From NCBI RefSeq assembly GCF_016862555.1, contig NZ_BONE01000001.1, positions 1 through 64,000 of the forward strand: DNA of 64,000 nt, read 5' to 3'. Made by a program: the position numbers and the translations under genes. The notes under the pieces are model-generated. The model was not told the DNA's origin. It made no database searches and was given only the letters and a program-made list of their open reading frames with translations. The DNA is from Asanoa siamensis (lineage in GTDB: Bacteria; Actinomycetota; Actinomycetes; Mycobacteriales; Micromonosporaceae). Shown one piece after another: positions 19,037 to 27,340 of the stretch (within the stretch, counting starts at the first letter, position 1; every line of letters begins with the position of its first letter).

Positions 19037-21970
19037 ATGACCGCCGTGGCAGGAGGTCGGGTCGTCGGCGTTACGGTCGCCATCCTGCTTGCCGCCGGTG
19101 GGGTCGTCGCCTACGGCGTCGACTCCGCGCTCGGGCTCAGCCACGCCGACGCTGACGTGCCCGTCGAGGCGACCAACCTCGCCCTCCGACCGCAGCCCGC
19201 GGCCGACGCTCCGACCATCGACGCCATCGCCGTCCCCGACGACCGCCTGATCGCCCGCGCCGCCGCGTCAGTCGCCGACGCGCTCGTCGCACGCGGCCGG
19301 CCCCGCCCCGCGATCGGCCACGATCACCCGAAGGCCCGCCTCCGGGCGCGGGTCGTCCTCCAGCCGGGAGCCGAGTCGCCCGAAAGCTATCGGCTGACCA
19401 ACAGCGCCGACGGCATCACCGTCGAAGGCGCCTCCGCCCAGGGGACCGCAGCCGGGCTCTACGCGGTTGCCGACCGGATCCGGTCCGGTGCCGCCATCCC
19501 GGCCAACGAGGTCGTCACCCCGCGCGTCCCCCTGCGGCTGACCGACGCCGGCTCCGTCGGACGCGAAGCGGATCCCGCGGCCTTCCGCGGCGGCACCGAC
19601 TACTCCCTCAACACCGACATCGTCGGCGGCGCGCTGCTGCCCGGCGCGCCCTGGGTCGACGCCGCGGCTGCCGACCGGATTGGAAACCAGTTCCGGCAGT
19701 TCGTCGACCACGCCGTCGCCCAGGGATACAACGGCATCGTCGTCCCGGGCTTCCTCGAGTACGTGACCTTCGCCGGCCTCGACGTCTACGACGACGCAGA
19801 CCGGGCTCGGAACGAAGCCCTCGTGACCGCCTTCGCGCCGATCTTCGCGTACGCCGCCGACAACGGCATGCGGGTCTACTTCCTCACCGACATGCTCGCG
19901 CTCTCACCGCCACTCGAGCGCTACCTCGAACAGACCACCGGCGGCCTCGACGTCACCGACGAGCGGCTCTGGGCCGTCTACCAGCACGGCCTCGACGAGC
20001 TCTTCGACCGCATGCCGTACGCCAGCGGTCTGATGATCCGTGTCGGTGAGGGCGGCGCCGTCTACAAGCAGCGCGGCTGGGACTACGAGTCGCGGCTCGC
20101 CGTCACCACCCCCGCGGCCGTCCGGGCGATGTTGACCGCGCTGCTGCGAACCGCCGGCCAGCACGACAAGGACATCATCTTCCGCTCCTGGACCGTCGGC
20201 GTCGGCGCCGTCGGCGACCTGCACACCAACCCCGCCTCGTACGACGAGGTCCTGAGCGACCTCGACGATCCCCACCTGATCGTCTCCACCAAGTACACCG
20301 CCGGCGACTTCTACAGCCACCTCCCGCTCAACCCCACGATGAGCAGGGGCAGCCAGCGCCGGATCGTCGAGTTCCAGGCGCGCCGCGAGTTCGAGGCGTT
20401 CGGTGCCCTGCCCAACGACCTGACGGCCCTCCACCAGCAGGCGCTGCGGCACTTCCTCGACACCAACCCGCACGTCGAGGGCATCTGGACCTGGACCCAG
20501 GACGGCGGCCCCCTGCGCGCCGGCCCGATGTCGCTCTACCTGAGAACCGGCTTCTGGCAGATCTACGACCTCAACGCGTACGCCGCCGCCCGGCTCGCCT
20601 GGCAGCCCGGGACGCCGGCCGAGCACATCACCCGCGACTGGATCCACCAGACCCTCAGCACGGACCCCGTCACCGCCGACCGGATCGCCGGGATGTTCGC
20701 CCGCAGCCGCGCCGCGATCACCGAAGGCCTCTACATCGGGCCGTACGCGGACAAGAGCGTCAAGGCCCTCGGCCTCGAACCGCCGCCGATGATGTGGATC
20801 TTCGAGTGGGACATCGTCACCGGCGACTCGGCCGCGATCGACAGCATCTACGCGGTCAGCCGCGACCGGCTCGACGAGGCGATCGCCGACGGGGAGCGCG
20901 CCGTCGCGCTGGCCACCGAGATGCGCGACCTGATCACCGGAACCGACCCCGCGACCTGGCGCGACCCGGCGCTGCGCCAACACCTGGTCGACACCCTCGA
21001 CTACCAGGTCGACCTCTTCACGACGCTGGCCGCCTACCGCACCACCGTCCTGCGCCACGCGCAATGGCTCGACACGGGCAGCCGACAGGCACAAGAACAG
21101 GAGCGACAGGCCCGCGCCGCGTACGAGGAGAGCCGAACCCGGCACCTGGCCCGGTACGGCGCCGACCTCGACCTGCCCGCCTACAACTTCACGGCCGCCG
21201 ACCTGGGCCTCGACCGCTCCGCACGGGACCAGGCGATGGCCTGGCTCGCCCGGATCCTGCTCGCCGGCGTCCTGCTCGTCCTGCTGCTCGGCGCCACCGG
21301 CCGCAGCGCCACCTGCCGGGCCCTCTGGCTCGGTGCGACCCGCCCCTGGAAAGCCCCCGACGCGACCACACCGGCGCTCCTCGCGATCCCCGCCGCGGCC
21401 CTGCTCGCGAGCCGCCTCGCGTACACCTGGTTCGCAGCCCCCGCCCACATCGCGCTGACCCTCACCGCCTGGCTGCTCTTCGCCGTGGCGGTCCGGCTGA
21501 TCTCCGGCCGGAACCGGGCGTGGGCCGTGGTCGGCGGCGTGGCCCTGATCCGGACCGCGCTGCTCCTCGCCGTCCTCAGCGTCCGTGGCCCGGGCCACTA
21601 CTGGCTCCAGTTCTGGACCGCCCCGACCGCCCGCGCGGTCTACATCACGGTCGCCTTCGCCGCGTTCTGCTGGCTCTTCGTCGCCACGGCCCTGGCCTGC
21701 GGCGCCCGGGCCACGATCATGGCCGCCGGTGGCGCGCTCGCCGTGCTGGCCGGCGCCGTCGCCGCGATCGGCCTCGAACCGGCGCTGACGATCTGGAACG
21801 ACCAACTCGCGCTGCTCCCCTGGGGCCTGTCGCGGATCCTCGGCATCACGGTCTACCTCGGCATCCCGCCGAGCCTGCCGGCCATCGCGGCCGGGACCGG
21901 CGCGATCGCCGCGACCGCGGCGGCCCTGGGCCGACGCCGACCTACTACGCCGGGTAGGATCGACGCGTGA
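19037..21970 (+). CDS. membrane-anchored GH67-like glycoside hydrolase homologue
   Basis: This 977-residue protein combines an exported glycosidase-like part with a polytopic C-terminus. A signal or anchor helix lies at residues 8-30. A mixed alpha/beta domain follows that resembles the N-terminal domain of alpha-glucuronidases and hexosaminidases (SYRLTNSADGITVEGAS). Then comes a barrel-like region. The DLNAYAAARLAWQPGTPAEH segment resembles the GH67 alpha-glucuronidase segment in which an aromatic and a LAW motif precede a helical domain. From about residue 735 on there are six or seven hydrophobic helices. Catalytic acids cannot be assigned with certainty. Its stop overlaps the blaI-type start by 4 bases, although that gene also has its own promoter. 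Substrate is unknown. Confidence 0.65.
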   Translation: MTAVAGGRVVGVTVAILLAAGGVVAYGVDSALGLSHADADVPVEATNLALRPQPAADAPTIDAIAVPDDRLIARAAASVADALVARGRPRPAIGHDHPKARLRARVVLQPGAESPESYRLTNSADGITVEGASAQGTAAGLYAVADRIRSGAAIPANEVVTPRVPLRLTDAGSVGREADPAAFRGGTDYSLNTDIVGGALLPGAPWVDAAAADRIGNQFRQFVDHAVAQGYNGIVVPGFLEYVTFAGLDVYDDADRARNEALVTAFAPIFAYAADNGMRVYFLTDMLALSPPLERYLEQTTGGLDVTDERLWAVYQHGLDELFDRMPYASGLMIRVGEGGAVYKQRGWDYESRLAVTTPAAVRAMLTALLRTAGQHDKDIIFRSWTVGVGAVGDLHTNPASYDEVLSDLDDPHLIVSTKYTAGDFYSHLPLNPTMSRGSQRRIVEFQARREFEAFGALPNDLTALHQQALRHFLDTNPHVEGIWTWTQDGGPLRAGPMSLYLRTGFWQIYDLNAYAAARLAWQPGTPAEHITRDWIHQTLSTDPVTADRIAGMFARSRAAITEGLYIGPYADKSVKALGLEPPPMMWIFEWDIVTGDSAAIDSIYAVSRDRLDEAIADGERAVALATEMRDLITGTDPATWRDPALRQHLVDTLDYQVDLFTTLAAYRTTVLRHAQWLDTGSRQAQEQERQARAAYEESRTRHLARYGADLDLPAYNFTAADLGLDRSARDQAMAWLARILLAGVLLVLLLGATGRSATCRALWLGATRPWKAPDATTPALLAIPAAALLASRLAYTWFAAPAHIALTLTAWLLFAVAVRLISGRNRAWAVVGGVALIRTALLLAVLSVRGPGHYWLQFWTAPTARAVYITVAFAAFCWLFVATALACGARATIMAAGGALAVLAGAVAAIGLEPALTIWNDQLALLPWGLSRILGITVYLGIPPSLPAIAAGTGAIAATAAALGRRRPTTPGRIDA
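21941..21960 (+). promoter_or_regulatory. BlaI-type gene promoter with overlapping operator
   Basis: CCTAC (21941-21945) and GTAGG (21954-21958) form a perfect inverted repeat spaced by eight bases. It overlaps a TAGGAT -10 box at 21955-21960 that ends six bases before the GTG at 21967. The CTACTACG octamer at 21942-21949 also occurs as an inverted pair before cydA. I read this as a leaderless, autoregulated promoter, with the operator assignment inferred. Confidence 0.5.
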
Positions 21971-22365
21971 CGCGGTTGGGAGAGCTCGAGCGGGCGGTGA
22001 TGGACGTCCTCTGGGACCGTTCCGGCCCGGCCACGGTCCGCGAGGTCGTCGACGCCCTGGACGGACGTGACCTCGCCTACACCACCGTGATGACGGTGCT
22101 CGACCGGCTCGCCGGCAAGGGCATGGTCGAGCGCGAGCGGCACGGCCGGGCCTGGAGCTACCTGCCGGCGGCGGGCCGCGACGCGTACATCGCCCAGCTC
22201 ATGCTCGATGCCCTCGACCTCGCCGGCGAGCGGGACGCGGCGCTCGTGCGGTTCGCCCGCTCGGTGACCGGCGACGAGGCCGACGTGCTGCGGGCCGCCC
22301 TCGAAGCCGGCGGCACGACAACCGGCGGCGGCACGCCCAGCGGCAAGTCGCGAGACAAGGCCTGA
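21967..22365 (+). CDS. BlaI/MecI/CopY-family transcriptional repressor
   Basis: This 132-residue winged-helix repressor has LGELERAVMDVLWD at its start, the recognition segment YTTVMTVLDRLAGKGMVERER, and a C-terminal dimerisation helix. Family members bind inverted TACA/TACT-type repeats as dimers and are inactivated by proteolysis when a membrane M56 peptidase senses a signal. Here the M56 gene follows three bases after the stop. The start GTG overlaps the upstream GH67-like stop, and a -10 box sits six bases before it. Directly downstream are the cytochrome bd genes, whose promoter carries similar boxes. Control of respiration, not beta-lactam resistance, is therefore the likely role, as an inference. 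Confidence 0.9.
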   Translation: MTRLGELERAVMDVLWDRSGPATVREVVDALDGRDLAYTTVMTVLDRLAGKGMVERERHGRAWSYLPAAGRDAYIAQLMLDALDLAGERDAALVRFARSVTGDEADVLRAALEAGGTTTGGGTPSGKSRDKA

Positions 22366-22368
22366 CCG

Positions 22369-23274
22369 ATGCTCTACACCGCACACTTCGGCGCGGCGGT
22401 GCTGGGCTGTTACCTGATCGCCCTGGCGATGCTCCGGTCGCGCTGGCCGGCCTCCTCACCGACCATCGCGATCCTCTGCTGGCAGGGCGTCGGCCTCGCG
22501 GTCGGCCTGTCGGCCATCGGCATCCCGCTCTCGATCGGCCTCGCGCCCTACGCGGAGCCGCCGGGCACCTCGCTGCGCCTCCTCGCCGAGGACCTGGCCG
22601 GCGGCCGCCTCCCGGCCGAGCTCGGCGTCGGCCACCTCGCGCTGATCAGCGTCGGCCTCGGTGTCGGCGCCGTGCTGTTCTGGTCGACCGGCTCGAGCCT
22701 GCGGCACGCGTTCCGGGCCCGGCAGCGCCAGCGTGACCTGCTCGCCCTGGTCGCCCGGGCCGACCCGGCCGCGCCGGGCGCGCTGGTGCTGGACCACCCG
22801 AGCGCCACGGCCTACTGCGTGCCCGGCCTGCGCCCGCGCGTGGTGATCAGTGCCGGCGCGCTCAGCCTGCTCCCCCGCGCCGAGCTCGCTGCCGTGCTCA
22901 GCCACGAGCAGGCGCACGCCAAGGAGCGGCACGACCTCGTGCTGCTGCCGTTCACCGCGCTGGTCCGCGCCCTGCCCGGCGTGACCTGGGTGGTCCGCGC
23001 GCTGGCCGCCGTCGCCCTGCTGGTCGAGATGCGCGCCGACGACCGGGCCCGCCGCCAGCACACCGACGAGCTGCTGGCGGCCGCGCTCGCCCGGTTCGCC
23101 ACCGCGCCGTCCCGGGCGACGCCCGCGGGCATGCTCGCCGCCGCCGACCACGACATCGTCGCCCGGGTACGCCGCCTGCGCGCGCCGCTCGGCCCCACGC
23201 CCCTGGCCGCCATGGCCGCCCTGACCGCCAGCACCATGCTGGCGATGCTGCCCATCGCGCTGTTCCTCGCGTAG
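22369..23274 (+). CDS. M56-family membrane metallopeptidase (BlaR1-like)
   Basis: This 301-residue membrane zinc peptidase has helices near residues 1-20, 35-58 and 85-110, a peptidase domain with the motif SHEQAHAKERHD (the HExxH zinc site near residue 180), and a C-terminal membrane helix near residues 275-298. Unlike staphylococcal BlaR1, it has no large extracellular penicillin-binding sensor domain. Any signal must therefore be read by the membrane region or a partner. It is placed right after the BlaI-type repressor and upstream of cydA. The pair is predicted to work as a proteolytic switch, with the peptidase relieving repression. Confidence 0.88.
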   Translation: MLYTAHFGAAVLGCYLIALAMLRSRWPASSPTIAILCWQGVGLAVGLSAIGIPLSIGLAPYAEPPGTSLRLLAEDLAGGRLPAELGVGHLALISVGLGVGAVLFWSTGSSLRHAFRARQRQRDLLALVARADPAAPGALVLDHPSATAYCVPGLRPRVVISAGALSLLPRAELAAVLSHEQAHAKERHDLVLLPFTALVRALPGVTWVVRALAAVALLVEMRADDRARRQHTDELLAAALARFATAPSRATPAGMLAAADHDIVARVRRLRAPLGPTPLAAMAALTASTMLAMLPIALFLA

Positions 23275-23292
23275 AGACCCCGGGCACCCGAT

Positions 23293-23369
23293 CTACGACA
23301 GTTCGTAGTAGAGTCATGATTATGACTACTACGAGCCGTAGGACTTATAGGTAGGGACGCTACGTGTAG
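23293..23369 (+). promoter_or_regulatory. cydA upstream operator array
   Basis: This region holds nested inverted repeats. CTACGA and TCGTAG are spaced by four bases (23293-23308). CGTAGTAG (23304-23311) pairs with CTACTACG (23326-23333) as part of a longer imperfect palindrome. CTACG and CGTAG are spaced by three bases (23329-23341). CTAC and GTAG lie at 23360-23369. TATAAC-like -10 candidates follow. The octamer CTACTACG is shared with the blaI-type promoter. The most likely binder is the BlaI-type repressor encoded upstream, with PadR as an alternative. Confidence 0.55.
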
Positions 23370-23417
23370 AGTCGCTATAACAAGCGAACCTCACTATCCC
23401 CTCGGAGGGGCTTGGCC

Positions 23418-24677
23418 ATGGACCCCTTGCCACTCGCGCGCCTGCAGTTCGCCACCACGACCTCGATCCACTTCCTGTTCGTGCTCGTGACGCTCGGCCT
23501 GGTGACGCTGCTGGTCTATCTGCAGACCGCGGCCTACGTCACGCGCAAGCCCGTCTACGAGCGGATGGTCCGCTTCTGGGGCACGATCTACTTGATCAAC
23601 TACGTGCTCGGGATCGCGACCGGCATCGTCATGGAGTTCCAGTTCGGCCTGAACTGGAGCGGCCTGTCGCGCTACGTCGGCAACGTGTTCGGCGCCCCGA
23701 TCGCGCTGGAGACACTGCTCGCGTTCTTCCTCGAGTCCACCCTGCTCGGCATGTGGATCTTCGGCTGGCACCGGCTCCGCCGCGGCACGCACCTGGCCCT
23801 GCTCTACGGCGTCGCCATCACCGCGTACGTGTCGGCGTTCTTCATCATGGCCGCCAACGCCTGGCTGCAGCACCCGGTCGGCTACGAGGTGCGCGACGGC
23901 ATCGCCTACCTCACCGACTTCACCGCCCTGCTGACCAACCCGACGTTCACGATGGCGCTCGGTCACGTGGTCGCGGCCGCGTTGCTCACCGGCGGCATGG
24001 TGCTCGCCGGCATCAGCGCCTGGCTGCTGCTGCGCCGCAGCCCCGACTACGAGTTGCTGCGCAAGTCGCTGTGGATCGGCCTCGTGACGGTGACGATCGC
24101 CGGCGTCCCGCTGATGGGGTTCGGCTTCGCCCAGTTCGGCGCCGTCGGCCCCGTGCAGCCGACCAAGTTCGGCGACGACGCGGCCAAGGCGCAGGCCGTC
24201 GCGGACTTCACGGCGCGGTTCGGGCCGGGTGACTACCTGCCACCGCCGTACGCGAACGTCAGTCTCGGTTTCATGATCCTGATCGGGTTCACGCTCGCCT
24301 GGTCGTTCGTCATGCTGCCGCTGTTCTACCGCGACTGGATCGTCCGGCTGAAGTTCCCGCTGGTGATCGTCGGCCTCGCGCTGCCGTTGCCGTTCGTCGC
24401 CGCGATCCTCGGCTGGCTCACCCGCGAGGGCGGCCGGCAACCATGGGCCGCGTACGGACTGCTCACAGTGGACGACGCGGTTAGCCCCGTCAGCGGCGGC
24501 GTCATGCTGGCCTCCTTCCTCGGCTTCACCGCCCTGCTGCTCACCCTCGCGGTCACCAACTGGGTGCTGATCGCCAAGCGGGCCGCCAGGGGCACCGCCG
24601 ATCCCGCCCTCGGCCGCAACCTGGCCGAGGTCACCGCCGCGGACGACGAGCGCCGGCCCGAGCCGGTCCTGGCCTAG
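23418..24677 (+). CDS. cydA: cytochrome bd ubiquinol oxidase subunit I
   Basis: This 419-residue integral membrane protein is the haem-bearing subunit I of cytochrome bd quinol oxidase, which reduces oxygen with quinol and supports growth at low oxygen. The N-terminal ARLQFATTTSIHFLFVLVTLG contains the conserved histidine, and GRQPW near the C-terminal part is a family signature. About nine hydrophobic helices are visible. The quinol loop is short, giving a length under that of Escherichia coli CydA, as usual for actinobacteria. A GGAGGGG ribosome-binding site lies 7-8 bases before the ATG at 23418, so an in-frame TTG six bases earlier is rejected. It is the first gene of cydABDC. Confidence 0.95.
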   Translation: MDPLPLARLQFATTTSIHFLFVLVTLGLVTLLVYLQTAAYVTRKPVYERMVRFWGTIYLINYVLGIATGIVMEFQFGLNWSGLSRYVGNVFGAPIALETLLAFFLESTLLGMWIFGWHRLRRGTHLALLYGVAITAYVSAFFIMAANAWLQHPVGYEVRDGIAYLTDFTALLTNPTFTMALGHVVAAALLTGGMVLAGISAWLLLRRSPDYELLRKSLWIGLVTVTIAGVPLMGFGFAQFGAVGPVQPTKFGDDAAKAQAVADFTARFGPGDYLPPPYANVSLGFMILIGFTLAWSFVMLPLFYRDWIVRLKFPLVIVGLALPLPFVAAILGWLTREGGRQPWAAYGLLTVDDAVSPVSGGVMLASFLGFTALLLTLAVTNWVLIAKRAARGTADPALGRNLAEVTAADDERRPEPVLA

Positions 24678-24692
24678 GTCGAAGGAGACGCG

Positions 24693-25691
24693 ATGGAACT
24701 CGCCTGGTACGCCGTGCTCGGCGTCAGCTTCGCCGCCTACCTGGTGCTCGGCGGCTTCGACTACGGCGTCGGCCTGCTGCTCGCCGGCACCCGCGACGAG
24801 CGCGACCGCCGCGCCGCCCTCACCGCCGTCGGCCCGTTCTTCCTCGGCAACGAGGTCTGGCTGGTCGCCACCGTCGGCATCCTGTTCGGCGCCTTCCCGC
24901 GGTTGGAGGGCGAGTTGCTGGCGGGCTACTACCCGGCGGTCGTCGCCGCGGTGGCCGGTGTGGTGCTGGTCACCGTCGCCGTCCAGTTGCGCGGCCGTCC
25001 CGAGCGGTTGGCGACCCGGGCCCGCTGGGACCGCGCGGTGATCGCCGGCAGCGTGCTGGCCGCCCTCGGCTGGGGCGCGCTGCTCGGCGGTCTGCTCCAG
25101 GGCCTCCCGCTGGACGCCGCCGGGCACGTCGCCGGCATCGGTCATCTGGCCACGCCGTTCGTCGCCGCGACCGCGATCACACTGGTGACGCTCGTCGCAG
25201 TGCACGGCGCCGCCTTCCTGGCCCTGCGCATGCCGGCCGATCAACTGCCGGAGCGCGCCGCGCTGGTCCGGCGGCTCGTGCCGGCGGCCCTCGGCGCCGT
25301 CGCCCTGGCCACCGTGCTCGGCCTGCTCTCCGCCGACGTCCGGGCCGCGGTCAGGTGGCCGATCCTGTTGCCGTTGCTGCTGATCGTGCTGGCCCTCGGC
25401 GCGGCCCGGGCGCTTTCGGGAAGCCGTCCGGGCTGGGCCTTCGTCGCCACCTCGGGCGCGCTGGTGGCCGTGGTGCTGGCCGTCGGCCTCGGTCGGTACC
25501 CGGCCGCGCTGGTGTCGACGACCGATCCGGCGGCGACGCTGACCGTGCCGGAGGCGGCGGCGGCACCCTCGACCCTGGGCCTACTTACCTGGGTGGCCGC
25601 CCCGTTCGTTCCCGTGCTTATAGGCTTCCAGGCGATGTGCTGGTGGGTGTTCCGGGGACGGATCGACGGAAAGGCGCCGGTTTACTGGTGA
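24693..25691 (+). CDS. cydB: cytochrome bd ubiquinol oxidase subunit II
   Basis: This 332-residue membrane protein is subunit II of cytochrome bd oxidase and pairs with CydA. It begins with MELAWYAVLGVSFAAYLVLGG, followed by GFDYGVGLLL, and FFLGNEVWLVA, all typical of CydB, and has eight or so membrane helices. A GAAGGAG ribosome-binding site lies upstream of the ATG, 15 bases after cydA. Its stop overlaps the cydD start by four bases, so the oxidase and its maturation exporter are translationally linked. Confidence 0.95.
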   Translation: MELAWYAVLGVSFAAYLVLGGFDYGVGLLLAGTRDERDRRAALTAVGPFFLGNEVWLVATVGILFGAFPRLEGELLAGYYPAVVAAVAGVVLVTVAVQLRGRPERLATRARWDRAVIAGSVLAALGWGALLGGLLQGLPLDAAGHVAGIGHLATPFVAATAITLVTLVAVHGAAFLALRMPADQLPERAALVRRLVPAALGAVALATVLGLLSADVRAAVRWPILLPLLLIVLALGAARALSGSRPGWAFVATSGALVAVVLAVGLGRYPAALVSTTDPAATLTVPEAAAAPSTLGLLTWVAAPFVPVLIGFQAMCWWVFRGRIDGKAPVYW

Positions 25692-27340
25692 GTCGCCGCC
25701 GACCGTTCGACCCGCGGTTGCTGCGCCGGGTGCCCGCCACCCGGCGCCATCTCGCCGTGCTCGGCCTGGCCGGGGTGGCCACCGCGGTCGTGGTCGTGCT
25801 CCAGGCCACCGCCCTCGCGGCGGTCCTCGCGGCGGCCGCCGGCGGGCGGCTCGACCGCACCGCCCTCGGCCTCTTCGTCGCCCTGGTCGCCGTGCGCGCC
25901 GGGCTGGCCTGGGCGCAGGGCGCGGTCACCGCGTGGAGCGCCGCCGCGGTCAAGGAGTCCCTCCGGGTCGAGTTGCTCGGCTCGGTCACCCGGCGCGACC
26001 CGGCCTGGCTCGCGGGGCAGCGCGGCGGCTCGCTGGCGACGCTGGTCGGTCGCGGGCTGGACGGGCTCGACGCCTACTTCACCGGCTATCTCCCGCAACT
26101 CGTGCTCGGCGTCACGATCCCGATCGCGGTGCTGGCCCGGCTGGTGTTCGCCGACTGGACGTCCGCCGTGATCGTCGCGGTGACCATCCCGCTGATCCCG
26201 ATCTTCGGCGCGCTGGTCGGCTGGCAGGCGCAGGTCGCCACCGAGCGGCAGTGGCGCCGGCTGTCCCGGCTCGGCGGCCACTTCCTCGACATGCTGCGCG
26301 GGCTGCCGACGCTGCGCGCGTTCGGCCGGGCCCAGGCCCAGGTCGACGTGGTGCGCCGGATGGCCGACGCCCACCGCGCGGCGACCATGCGTACCCTGCG
26401 CATCGCCTTCCTCTCCGCCCTGGTGCTCGAACTGGTGGCGACCATCTCGGTGGCGCTGGTCGCCGTGCCGGTCGGGCTGCGGCTGCTCTCCGGCGGCATG
26501 ACCCTGCAGGTGGCGCTCCTGGTGCTGCTGCTCACGCCGGAGGCGTACCTGCCGCTGCGGGCCGCCGGCAGCAAGTTCCACGCGAGCCTGGAGGGGTTGA
26601 CCGCGCTCGACGAGGCGCTCTCGGCGCTGCCCGACGAGACGCCGGTGCCGGCCGGCGGCGCCGTGCCGCGGCGCGGCCCGATCGTGCTGTCCGGCGTGAC
26701 CGTCGCGTACGACCGGACGACGGCCCTGCGCGACGTCTCACTGACGATCCGGCCCGGCGAACGCGTGGCGATCATCGGCCCGTCCGGCGCCGGCAAGAGC
26801 ACCCTGCTCGCGCTGCTGCTCGGCTTCGTCCGGCCCACCGCGGGCCAGGTGCTGGTCGACGGCGTCGACCTGGCCGGCGCCGACCTCACCGCCTGGCGCC
26901 GCCAGGTGGCCTGGGTGCCACAGCGCGCGCACCTGTTCGCCGGGACGGTCGCCGACAACGTGCGGCTCGGCGCGCCCGACGACGCCGACGTCGAGAAGGC
27001 CGCCGCGGCCGCCGCGCTCGACGAGGTCGTCGACGGGCTCCCCGACGGTTGGGAGACCAGGCTCGGCGAGCGGGGGTACGGGCTGTCCAGCGGCCAACGG
27101 CAGCGGATCGCGCTGGCCCGGGCGTTCCTGCGGGACGACGCCGCGCTGGTGCTCCTGGACGAACCGACCGCCCGCCTCGACGCGGCGTCCGAGGCGGCCG
27201 TGGTCGAGGCCACGGTGAACCTGCTGGCCGGGCGCACGGGCGTCTTCGTCGCGCACCGGCCCGCCCTGCTCGCGGCCGCCGACCGGGTGCTGCGGGTCGA
27301 GGAGGGCGTCGTGACCGAGCTCACGGCGGTGCCGACATGA
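25688..27340 (+). CDS. cydD: ABC exporter subunit CydD (cytochrome bd assembly)
   Basis: This 550-residue protein is one half of the CydDC ABC exporter, which exports reduced thiols (cysteine and glutathione in Escherichia coli) and is needed for cytochrome bd assembly. Six membrane helices occupy roughly residues 20-310. The nucleotide-binding domain carries Walker A GPSGAGKST, the signature LSSGQRQRIALARA (a variant of LSGGQ with Ser at the third position), and Walker B LVLLDEPTA. The GTG start is the GTGA overlap with cydB, and the long upstream frame is a shadow. The cydC start overlaps its stop by four bases. Confidence 0.93.
   Translation: MSRRRPFDPRLLRRVPATRRHLAVLGLAGVATAVVVVLQATALAAVLAAAAGGRLDRTALGLFVALVAVRAGLAWAQGAVTAWSAAAVKESLRVELLGSVTRRDPAWLAGQRGGSLATLVGRGLDGLDAYFTGYLPQLVLGVTIPIAVLARLVFADWTSAVIVAVTIPLIPIFGALVGWQAQVATERQWRRLSRLGGHFLDMLRGLPTLRAFGRAQAQVDVVRRMADAHRAATMRTLRIAFLSALVLELVATISVALVAVPVGLRLLSGGMTLQVALLVLLLTPEAYLPLRAAGSKFHASLEGLTALDEALSALPDETPVPAGGAVPRRGPIVLSGVTVAYDRTTALRDVSLTIRPGERVAIIGPSGAGKSTLLALLLGFVRPTAGQVLVDGVDLAGADLTAWRRQVAWVPQRAHLFAGTVADNVRLGAPDDADVEKAAAAAALDEVVDGLPDGWETRLGERGYGLSSGQRQRIALARAFLRDDAALVLLDEPTARLDAASEAAVVEATVNLLAGRTGVFVAHRPALLAAADRVLRVEEGVVTELTAVPT

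Noticed and set aside
19904-21805. Long minus-strand frame inside the GH67-like gene
   Set aside because: Antisense shadow; the plus frame has a signal peptide, domain segments and membrane helices.
23281-23417. Rex operator before cydA
   Set aside because: No TTGTG...CACAA-type palindrome is present; the repeats are of the CTACG type.
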